Source: a virus. Taken from it: 64,000 bases of DNA. The stretch spans positions 62,001-126,000 of IMG/VR virus record IMGVR_UViG_3300042484_002457. One strand, given 5' to 3'. Positions 45,106 through 51,596 of this stretch are shown here, piece by piece. Both the position numbers and the translations under genes were made by a program. How positions within the stretch are numbered: position 1 is the stretch's first letter; every line of letters starts with the position of its first letter. Under the pieces are notes generated by a model. It made no database searches, had not been told where the DNA came from, and worked only from the letters and a program-made list of their open reading frames with translations.

Positions 45106-45169
45106 TTACATCTTCAGAATCTTTGCGTCGATACCCTGCTTCAGATAACTTTTTTTACGGAGACCGCTC

Positions 45170-45478
45170 ATGAACATCAACAACATTGTACCCACAGTTC
45201 GAAACTTTTTTGCTGAACACTTTGGAAAAATCTCAGCAGAGACCCTGGGCTGGTTGGCAGTGATTGTGATCCACGCTGCCACCATTCCCACCTTGTTGGC
45301 CTTGATGTCTGGACTCAGCGACCGTGCCCCACAGCTGGACATGGTATTGTTTATGTGGGCAGGCCTGGTCTTGATGTTTTTACGTGCCGTGGTGCTGAAA
45401 GACATGCTGAACATCATCACAATTGGTCTGGGCTTTATTGTGCAAGCCGTGCTCATGGCCTTGCTACTGTTTCGGTAA
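45170..45478 (+). CDS. Three-span membrane protein, holin candidate
   Basis: 102 residues, ACGGAGACC upstream. 'LGWLAVIVIHAATIPTLLAL', 'MVLFMWAGLVLMFLRAVVL' and 'ITIGLGFIVQAVLMALLLF' are membrane helices. The family is frequent in phages. Its place next to the cell-wall hydrolase makes a holin possible; sequence alone does not prove it. Confidence 0.65.
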   Translation: MNINNIVPTVRNFFAEHFGKISAETLGWLAVIVIHAATIPTLLALMSGLSDRAPQLDMVLFMWAGLVLMFLRAVVLKDMLNIITIGLGFIVQAVLMALLLFR

Positions 45479-45492
45479 TACTCTAGTAGTAC
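45474..45492 (+). terminator. Small hairpin, TAATACTCTAGTAGTAC type
   Basis: GTAATAC/GTAGTAC imperfect stem next to the following -35 box; weak. Confidence 0.35.
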
Positions 45493-45521
45493 TTGACCAA
45501 TAATCCTGGATATGCTATAAT
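45493..45521 (+). promoter_or_regulatory. Sigma-70 promoter, leaderless
   Basis: TTGACC, 17 bp starting AATAA and ending TGC, TATAAT. ATG at 45528 is seven nt after the -10 box. Confidence 0.88.
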
Positions 45522-45527
45522 ATACAC

Positions 45528-45752
45528 ATGTTTAAAGCAAACAGATCACATGTGACATTGCGTCCGGGGCATGAGGACTTTGTGTTCAGCCCCGACGGTG
45601 TCACTGTTGTGCCTCGTGCCAGCATTGAAATCAGTCAACGATGCCCAGAAAATTATCGAAGTCTGATTGCAGAATGTTTTAATCAAGGTTGGATCAAGCC
45701 TATAGCAAACATGCGCAAAACTGAATACACCATGGAGTTACTGAAAAAATGA
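45528..45752 (+). CDS. Small phage protein from a leaderless mRNA
   Basis: 74 residues: MFKANRSHVTLRPGHEDFVF, 'TVVPRASIEISQRCPENYRS', end 'KTEYTMELLKK'. No Shine-Dalgarno possible on the predicted transcript. Function unknown; heads the operon to IF-1. Confidence 0.55.
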   Translation: MFKANRSHVTLRPGHEDFVFSPDGVTVVPRASIEISQRCPENYRSLIAECFNQGWIKPIANMRKTEYTMELLKK

Positions 45753-46144
45753 CAATGCATCTGTGTGGTCCTGCCCTGAGTCTTATTGGTAAGAAAAAAG
45801 GCAAAGTCAAGTTTCGCAACGCTGCTGAAGCTGCTCGTGCACGTGAGCTTGATACCTCGTGGAAAGAACTGCTGAAGTCGCAGGGCATAGCAGCTGAAGA
45901 AAAGCGGCGTGTTCGAGCCATGAAGGCTGAGCCTTTGACTTATAACTTGAGCGCTCCTGTGGGCCGAAGCACCAGCAATCATATCCCCAGTCGTTCCACT
46001 TCAGGTGGTTCTACTGCGCCTGTAGCTCACAAAGAATACACCGGTACCAAGATGCTGGGTATTGGTCAGTTGCACAAGAGCAATGCAGTGCCTGTTTTTT
46101 GCAATCAGGACGCTGTAGATATCTCTAAAATGCGCCGCGGATGA
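45749..46144 (+). CDS. Conserved phage protein (MLGIxQLHKSN type)
   Basis: 131 residues, ATGA. 'MHLCGPALSLIGKKKGKVKF', 'RARELDTSWKELLKSQGI', and the C-terminal block 'EYTGTKMLGIGQLHKSNAVP', 'DAVDISKMRRG', which is typical of a phage family of unknown function. Confidence 0.65.
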   Translation: MTMHLCGPALSLIGKKKGKVKFRNAAEAARARELDTSWKELLKSQGIAAEEKRRVRAMKAEPLTYNLSAPVGRSTSNHIPSRSTSGGSTAPVAHKEYTGTKMLGIGQLHKSNAVPVFCNQDAVDISKMRRG

Positions 46145-46323
46145 CCAACTCTGTGTTTGTTCCTGTTGCCCGGCTACTTGAGGCACTGACGTGGGCCAAA
46201 TGTCATTGTACCACATACATCACCAATGATTATTTGCAGGACACAGATTCAATTGAGTTTTTCTTTTGCCCAACTGAACAAGGGCAAAGAGAAATGTTGA
46301 TGTTTACTTTGAAATTTTTATAA
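46141..46323 (+). CDS. Small phage protein, unknown
   Basis: 60 residues, ATGA. 'PVARLLEALTWAKCHCTTYI', 'DSIEFFFCPTEQGQREMLMF'. May be a remote relative of the RWS-tail family ('F.F.....e..m.f'). Confidence 0.5.
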   Translation: MTNSVFVPVARLLEALTWAKCHCTTYITNDYLQDTDSIEFFFCPTEQGQREMLMFTLKFL

Positions 46324-46337
46324 CACTTGGAGACAAA

Positions 46338-46733
46338 ATGATAGACGCAGATATGTGGCAAAAACAAGAAGTGGTACGACTGCTCAAGGGCGCACCGGGC
46401 ACGGCCTATCAAGAGGCCGATGACGCCAACCGCACAATCATGCGTGATTGGGTGCGTAGCCTGCTACAAAAGGGTCCTATCACAGTAACGTTTACCAAAG
46501 CAGACGGAACTGTGCGTGACATGAAATGCACATTGGATTGGACATTTATCCCCACATACAAACAGCCCAAAGGTCCTGACACAACCTCAGTGGACGGAAT
46601 GGTGAAAGAATCCCGACAACGCAAAGATCCTGATGTGCATAGCCTCCGGGTGTTTGACGTGGACAAACTAGAATGGCGTAGTTTCCGCTTTGACCGACTT
46701 CAAAAGATCACAGCTGAGCTGAATTTTGAATAA
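46338..46733 (+). CDS. SH3/WYL-like small domain protein (DUF2693-like)
   Basis: 131 residues. '[20 protein letters not shown]' then '[20 protein letters not shown]' follow a beta-barrel pattern seen in T4-like phages, where a short DNA-binding or WYL-like domain is suggested. No catalytic motif. Name is tentative. Confidence 0.55.
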   Translation: MIDADMWQKQEVVRLLKGAPGTAYQEADDANRTIMRDWVRSLLQKGPITVTFTKADGTVRDMKCTLDWTFIPTYKQPKGPDTTSVDGMVKESRQRKDPDVHSLRVFDVDKLEWRSFRFDRLQKITAELNFE

Positions 46734-46744
46734 GTAATAGCCAA

Positions 46745-46966
46745 ATGGCTAAAAAAGAAGATACTATTACAGTGGAAGGTGTTGTTGAGGAAATCATGCC
46801 CGCAGCAATGTTCAGAATCCGACTTCACAATATTGAAAAAACAGTACTTGGTTACTTGTCGGGTCGCATGAGAAAAAACAATATCAAAGTTTTGTTGGGT
46901 GATCGAATCGAAATGGAGTTTAGTCCATATGATCTGACTCGCGGTCGTATTACCCGACGCAAATAA
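46745..46966 (+). CDS. infA: Translation initiation factor IF-1
   Basis: 73 residues, the usual IF-1 length (72). OB fold with '[20 protein letters not shown]', '[20 protein letters not shown]' and '[14 protein letters not shown]', matching bacterial 'GkMRknyIrIl.GD.V..e.sPYDLtkGRI'. IF-1 binds the ribosomal A site and works with IF-2 and IF-3. It is diverged from bacterial copies, so unlikely to be recent contamination. The TAA stop overlaps the TAAATAC element before the SOD gene. Confidence 0.92.
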   Translation: MAKKEDTITVEGVVEEIMPAAMFRIRLHNIEKTVLGYLSGRMRKNNIKVLLGDRIEMEFSPYDLTRGRITRRK

Positions 46967-46970
46967 ATAC
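46964..46970 (+). promoter_or_regulatory. Late-promoter-like TAAATAC element
   Basis: AATAAATACTG; ends only seven nt before the SOD ATG, so a transcript from it would be leaderless. Confidence 0.45.
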
Positions 46971-46976
46971 TGTACT

Positions 46977-47525
46977 ATGAAACTTCGTGATACAATTAGC
47001 CTAGTAGAAGCTAGCACTCGACCAGCCAAGCTGGAAACCACTCCCTTGCCCTATGGTGAGAAAGACCTTGAGCCAGTATTGAGTAAAGAAAGTTTAGAAT
47101 ACCATTATGGACATTTGGCCCGGGGCTATGCCAAGCGTTACAATGCAGGAGAAGGCAATGCGGATTTTAATCGTGCTGGCAGTTTTCTGCACAATAAATT
47201 TTTCCCTCAGCTCAGGGCTCCCAAGGGCGCCAATCGACCACGTGGGGCAGTACTTGCGCTGATTGAAGAAAAGTTCAAGACCTATGAAGACTTCAAGGAG
47301 GAAATGAAAAAAGTTTTTATGTCTATCCAGGGAAGTGGTTGGTGTTATCTCTCAACATCCGGCGACATAAAAACTATTGCAAACCATGCTGTTAGAACTG
47401 ATATTGCTCTTCTGATAGACGCATGGGAACACGCATGGAGCTTGGACCACCAGTGGGACAAAGAGGCTTACTTTGATAACATCTGGAAAATCATCAACTG
47501 GGACGTTGTTAACGAACGTCTATGA
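46977..47525 (+). CDS. Fe/Mn superoxide dismutase with N-terminal targeting-like extension
   Basis: 182 residues. All four metal ligands fit the SodA/SodB family: His in 'ESLEYHYGHLARGY', His in 'AGSFLHNKFFPQL', and Asp and His in 'LLIDAWEHAWSLDH'. The family normally begins near 'LPY'; here about 23 residues precede it, starting MKLRDTISLVEASTRP. That extension looks like a T4 capsid-targeting sequence with an L-V-E cleavage site. Detoxifies superoxide, perhaps inside the virion or early after injection (inference). ATGA overlap with the endonuclease gene. Confidence 0.88.
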   Translation: MKLRDTISLVEASTRPAKLETTPLPYGEKDLEPVLSKESLEYHYGHLARGYAKRYNAGEGNADFNRAGSFLHNKFFPQLRAPKGANRPRGAVLALIEEKFKTYEDFKEEMKKVFMSIQGSGWCYLSTSGDIKTIANHAVRTDIALLIDAWEHAWSLDHQWDKEAYFDNIWKIINWDVVNERL

Positions 47526-48178
47526 GTATATATCTTCTAGTTAAAACACATGCTAAAACAGGGTTAAAATACCTTTGTAAAACTAATAGAAAAGACTATC
47601 AAAAATACCTAGGCTCTGGTCTATACTGGAAAGATCATTTGCGGGTTCACGGCAAAGAGCACACTACAGAGTTAATAAAAGAATGTTCATGCAATGCCGA
47701 AATCAAAAAATGGGGGTTATATTATAGTAACCTCTGGGATGTAGTAAATGCTAAAAATACCGAAGGTAAAAAACTCTGGGCAAATCTAGTGCCAGAAGAA
47801 GGCCAAGGTATTTCTAGTGAGGTCGGAAAAGTAATACAAAATCGTCCTGAAGTAAAAGCAAAGAACGTTGCAGGAGTTAAAGCATTTTATGCTAACAACC
47901 CAGATATACGAGAAGAGCACCGAAAAACTGCGTTAGATAATAACCCTATGCATAAGCCTGGGATTAAAGAAAAACACAAACTAGCAGTAGAAATCTCTAA
48001 TACTGGTGAAAAAAATAATAGTTGTGATTTAAGATTGCATAAGTTTCAACATGAAACTGGGCCACAGGAATATTGTACTCAAAATTTCCTAAAGAAAAAA
48101 TATAATCTTAAAAAAACTGGTATTAGCCAGTTAGTAAATGGGCATAAGCAAATTGCGTACGGATGGAAAATATTATGA
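47522..48178 (+). CDS. GIY-YIG-type homing endonuclease (Seg-like)
   Basis: 218 residues. '[20 protein letters not shown]' and '[20 protein letters not shown]' follow the phage GIY-YIG variant ('GLKYLGKT...YxGSGxYW'), with YLC in place of YIG-like residues. Middle has NUMOD-like '[20 protein letters not shown]' and the end an HTH '[20 protein letters not shown]'. More A+T-rich than its neighbours. Fitted exactly between SOD and the Fe-S carrier through ATGA overlaps on both sides. Confidence 0.75.
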   Translation: MSIYLLVKTHAKTGLKYLCKTNRKDYQKYLGSGLYWKDHLRVHGKEHTTELIKECSCNAEIKKWGLYYSNLWDVVNAKNTEGKKLWANLVPEEGQGISSEVGKVIQNRPEVKAKNVAGVKAFYANNPDIREEHRKTALDNNPMHKPGIKEKHKLAVEISNTGEKNNSCDLRLHKFQHETGPQEYCTQNFLKKKYNLKKTGISQLVNGHKQIAYGWKIL

Positions 48179-48495
48179 TTACACTAACTGAATCTGCTGT
48201 GACAAAACTCCGAGACCTGTTTGCCGAAGAAAACAATCCGGCGCTGGTGCTACGAGTATTTGTGCAAGGTGGAGGCTGCTCGGGATTTCAATACGGGTTT
48301 ACATTTGACGAAAATCGTAACGAGGATGATTTTGAAGTTCCAGCTGAAGTGCCTGTTGTGGTGGATGCCATGAGCATGCAGTACCTACAGGGTTCTGCTG
48401 TGGATTATCACGAGGACGTTATGGGTGCCAGCTTTGTGATCAACAATCCGCAAGCAGTGTCCACTTGCGGCTGCGGATCAAGCTTTGGTATCTGA
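48175..48495 (+). CDS. A-type Fe-S carrier (HesB/IscA/ErpA family)
   Basis: 106 residues from ATG 48175. Conserved cysteines in '[16 protein letters not shown]' and '[11 protein letters not shown]' (C-x-C-G at the C-terminus), plus '[20 protein letters not shown]'. Delivers Fe-S clusters to client proteins. hesB-like genes are common in T4-related phages. Clients in this phage could be the radical SAM proteins. The next gene on the minus strand begins to overlap at the stop. Confidence 0.92.
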   Translation: MITLTESAVTKLRDLFAEENNPALVLRVFVQGGGCSGFQYGFTFDENRNEDDFEVPAEVPVVVDAMSMQYLQGSAVDYHEDVMGASFVINNPQAVSTCGCGSSFGI

Positions 48496-49833
48496 TTAAA
48501 CAAACGGTCTTGGGTTAGCGCCAAATTGATTGGCTGCGTTTGAGAATGTTGGTGACACCGAACCATACACTGGATTCCAGGTTCCCCCATCCTTGACATA
48601 AACTGAGTTAACACTCTGCCAAACATTATTGACTTTTACCCATGTATTTCTAACTGGTGCAAAAGATCCAAGATAGTGCACTGATACACCGCTGACATTG
48701 AAGTCAAACATTGCATATCCACTAGAGCCTTGAATGGCAGTATTTCCGCCCAGTGCAATTCCACTGCCAGGGTAATACGTAGAATTGGTACCACCAGGTG
48801 TTTTACCACTTGGATTTTGATATGTTCCTGAACTTAACCCAAACGCCCCAGCATAGGCACCTACGTCGCCGCCAGGAGTGATGCCACCATTACCGCCGCC
48901 CCAGCCACCACCTCCACCTCCACCACCACCACCGTCACCACTGTTGGCCTGTCCATTTTGACCAGCATTGATTCCCACGGCTGCCTGTCCGCTATCACCT
49001 GGAGCATTTTGTCCGTTTTTTGCACCAACGTTACCTGCACCGCCACCCCCACCGCCACCCCCAGCAGCTCCAAGTGGAGTTCCGTTAAGAATGACAACCG
49101 TGGCGCCACCACCACCGCCACCAGCACCTGAACTTCCAGCTGGTCCAGCTGCACCACCAACACCACCGCTGAAAGATGTTCCTGAATTTATAATTAGTGC
49201 AACTGCGCCCGGACCACCAGTATTGACACCAACAATACGTACTGTATGAGTTCCTGCAGATAAAAATATTCTAGATTCAAAAGTGGTTGTGTAATCTGGG
49301 GCACTCAACACTATTGATCCGTCAACATATACATCTGCATAGTTGTCAGCCGATCCAATAAATTGGTATTCTGTGCTAGAAGGAAAAGTTACAGTGTATG
49401 TTTTATCAAAATTGGTAGTAGAGCTAGGATTGACCCATACTCCGTTGGAATTTAGAAATGTGCAGTACCTAGTATTGAATTGCGAAAATACAGGACCGCC
49501 AAGACCACTTGATGGCACGGCTGTGATGGTATTAAAAATTTGACTTTGTGTGTAACTAAAACCAGGAGATCCACCAGCTGCACTACTTTGCCCGCTCTGT
49601 CCACCGCCGCCTGGTCCACCAACGGCTACTTGCAAGACATCTCCAGCACTGATGTTAAAGTTAACAACTGAGTATGCACCGCCACCACCTGCACCGCCTG
49701 TGCCTGAATCGTTGCCTCCACCGCCACCTCCACCACCCCAAAGGTATGCAGCCACAGGCACGTTGTTTCCAAATTGCCAAGTTAATTGCTGTAGGCTACC
49801 GGTGTATCCTACTGGACGTAATACTGTTGCCAT
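48496..49833 (-). CDS. Glycine-rich tail fibre adhesin-like protein
   Basis: 445 residues. Long polyglycine runs near 30-50, 250-290 and 300-315, as in gp38-type adhesins that build polyglycine-II sheets. Between them is a PA14-like lectin segment ('YQFIGSADNYADVYVDGSIV', 'LSAGTHTVRIVGVNTGG'). The end 'VKVNNVWQSVNSVYVKDGG' resembles other tail-fibre C-termini. Three nt behind the repeat-rich fibre gene, as expected for a tip adhesin. Likely decides receptor choice. Confidence 0.7.
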   Translation of the reverse strand: MATVLRPVGYTGSLQQLTWQFGNNVPVAAYLWGGGGGGGGNDSGTGGAGGGGAYSVVNFNISAGDVLQVAVGGPGGGGQSGQSSAAGGSPGFSYTQSQIFNTITAVPSSGLGGPVFSQFNTRYCTFLNSNGVWVNPSSTTNFDKTYTVTFPSSTEYQFIGSADNYADVYVDGSIVLSAPDYTTTFESRIFLSAGTHTVRIVGVNTGGPGAVALIINSGTSFSGGVGGAAGPAGSSGAGGGGGGATVVILNGTPLGAAGGGGGGGGAGNVGAKNGQNAPGDSGQAAVGINAGQNGQANSGDGGGGGGGGGGWGGGNGGITPGGDVGAYAGAFGLSSGTYQNPSGKTPGGTNSTYYPGSGIALGGNTAIQGSSGYAMFDFNVSGVSVHYLGSFAPVRNTWVKVNNVWQSVNSVYVKDGGTWNPVYGSVSPTFSNAANQFGANPRPFV

Positions 49834-49836
49834 GTG

Positions 49837-51507
49837 TTAAATTTGATACCAAATATCACCGTTGTTGCCACCGGTGGGCGCACTGGTACTTACATATCTT
49901 GTGCCAAAGCCGTTTGAATTTGTTGCAATGGACAACGTAATATCGGCAATTAATGACCCGCCACCGGTTAGTCCTGTGCCGGCAATGATGTTTGTGCTGC
50001 TGTGTGCTGCACCTAGATTGGTTCTAGCATCTGTGGGATTACTTGCACCAGTGCCTCCATCAGCAACGGTTAAATCTGTTATTCCAGAGATTGTACCACT
50101 TGAAATTGCAACATTACTAGCTGAAAACAATGTTAGGCCAGATATTGTGCCACCTGTAATTCCAACCGAGTTTGCTGCCTGTGTAGCAATAGATCCAAGT
50201 CCAAGATTGGTTCTTGCAGCAGATGCTGTGGTTGCATTTGTGCCACCACTACTAATTTCCAAAGGCGAAGTCAATCCAGATATTGTACCACCTGTGATAG
50301 ACACTGATGATGCATTTTGTGTAGCAAGATTGCCAAGGCCAAGGTTGGTTCTTGCTGCACCAGCAGTATTTGCTCCAGTTCCGCCACTTAGCACAGCCAA
50401 CGGTGCATTTAGTCCAGAAATATTACCGCCAGTGATAACAATGTTGTCTATGGTACCAGCAGTGAATGCAATGTTGCTGGTATTCATGGTGGCAATGTTG
50501 CCAAGTTGCAGTCCGCTTCTTGCTTGCGCAGCGGTGCTACCTCCAGTGCCACCGTCGGCCACAGCAAGCGGTGTGATACCTGTAATAGTACCGCCACTGA
50601 TAGCAACAGCATTGGAATTTTGCTGACTCATGGTAGGCAGGGCATTGGTCCAGTCTGTGACAAATCGAGTTGTTGCAATCTGAGTGTTACTTGTGCCCAG
50701 TGATGCAGTAGGCGACGTAGGCACACCAGTAAATGCAGGGCTTGCTTTTTCTCCCTGAACAAATGCTGTGGTAGCAATTTGTGTTGAATTTGTTCCTGCT
50801 GGGGCAGTGGGCGCAACCGGAGTTCCAGTGAATACAGGACTAGCTTTTTGTGCTTGTACAAAAGCAGTTGTGGCCAATTTGTTGCTGCTGTCAACAGTAC
50901 TGGCTGTGGGCGCAGTTGGTATGTTAGCAAACTCAGGACCTGATGTAACAAACGCTGTGGTAGCAAGTTGAGTGGTATTTGTGCCAGTACTAGCAGTAGC
51001 AGCAGTTGGAGTTCCAGTGAAAATTGGACTATTAGTGACAAATGCTGTGGTAGCAATTTGTGTGGTTGCAGTACCTGCTGTGGCAGTAGGAGCTGTGGGC
51101 ACACCAGCCAGTGCTGGACTGTTTGTTACAAATGCTGTGGTAGCAATTTGCGTATTTGCTGTTGCTGAGGGTGCAGTGGGTGCAGTAGGTACCCCAGTAA
51201 ATGCCGGGCTAATTTTTTGAGCTTGCACATAATCTTGACTGGCCAGCACTGCCCAGGTGTTAGCACTAGAATAGGCCGAAATTGCGTCAGTGGCACTGTT
51301 GTACCACAACTGCCCCAAGATTGGTTGCAAGGGTGCTGTGGAATTTGCAAAATTCTCCAGCAAATATACATAGTTTTCGTTTTCGTAAGTACCGTAGTCT
51401 GTTAGTCCTCGTCCCACCAAGGACAAGTCTGTAGCCGTGGTGTTTACTGTGCCGTCTGCAATAACGGCAATAACGTTTCCGCGAGAATTGTTGATAATAT
51501 AGCTCAT
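49837..51507 (-). CDS. Repeat-rich tail fibre protein
   Basis: 556 residues; GGAG before the ATG. N-terminus 'MSYIINNSRGNVIAVIADGT' is an attachment domain seen in T4-like fibres. About residues 95-290 carry seven or so repeats of 'F(T)GVPTAPTA...TQIATTAFV'; then 'ADGGTG...ARTNLGL' repeats to the C-terminus. Both repeat classes are typical of phage tail fibres. Late box 19 nt upstream. Nucleotide-level similarity of the repeats invites recombination. Confidence 0.85.
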   Translation of the reverse strand: MSYIINNSRGNVIAVIADGTVNTTATDLSLVGRGLTDYGTYENENYVYLLENFANSTAPLQPILGQLWYNSATDAISAYSSANTWAVLASQDYVQAQKISPAFTGVPTAPTAPSATANTQIATTAFVTNSPALAGVPTAPTATAGTATTQIATTAFVTNSPIFTGTPTAATASTGTNTTQLATTAFVTSGPEFANIPTAPTASTVDSSNKLATTAFVQAQKASPVFTGTPVAPTAPAGTNSTQIATTAFVQGEKASPAFTGVPTSPTASLGTSNTQIATTRFVTDWTNALPTMSQQNSNAVAISGGTITGITPLAVADGGTGGSTAAQARSGLQLGNIATMNTSNIAFTAGTIDNIVITGGNISGLNAPLAVLSGGTGANTAGAARTNLGLGNLATQNASSVSITGGTISGLTSPLEISSGGTNATTASAARTNLGLGSIATQAANSVGITGGTISGLTLFSASNVAISSGTISGITDLTVADGGTGASNPTDARTNLGAAHSSTNIIAGTGLTGGGSLIADITLSIATNSNGFGTRYVSTSAPTGGNNGDIWYQI

Positions 51508-51525
51508 TGACCACTCCGAATCAGT

Positions 51526-51532
51526 GTATTTA
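51526..51532 (-). promoter_or_regulatory. Late-promoter-like TAAATAC element (minus strand)
   Basis: GCTAAATACAC on the minus strand, 19 nt before the fibre gene start; GGAG follows. Confidence 0.6.
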
Positions 51533-51571
51533 GCGGCAACTCATAGTGTGTGCTACCTACAAAATCTTTGG

Positions 51572-51578
51572 TAAATAA
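51572..51578 (+). promoter_or_regulatory. Late-promoter-like TAAATAA element
   Basis: GGTAAATAAC, 19 nt before the ATG at 51597. Divergent from the box at 51526, so one 90-bp gap drives both fibre units. Confidence 0.55.
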
Positions 51579-51596
51579 CACAATAGGACTGCAAAC

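Noticed and set aside
46745-48495. Bacterial DNA contamination or prophage junction because of IF-1, SOD and Fe-S carrier
   Set aside because: These genes are in dense overlapping phage-type operons, are diverged from bacterial versions, include a homing endonuclease, and are flanked by T4-type genes.
48968-49249. Open frame with long polyproline runs on the plus strand
   Set aside because: It is the shadow of the polyglycine codons of the minus-strand fibre adhesin; no RBS and no independent support.
51060-51230. Tandem repeats resembling a CRISPR array
   Set aside because: Repeats are in frame and encode the PTAPTA/TQIATTAFV fibre repeat; there are no unique spacers of constant length and no cas genes.
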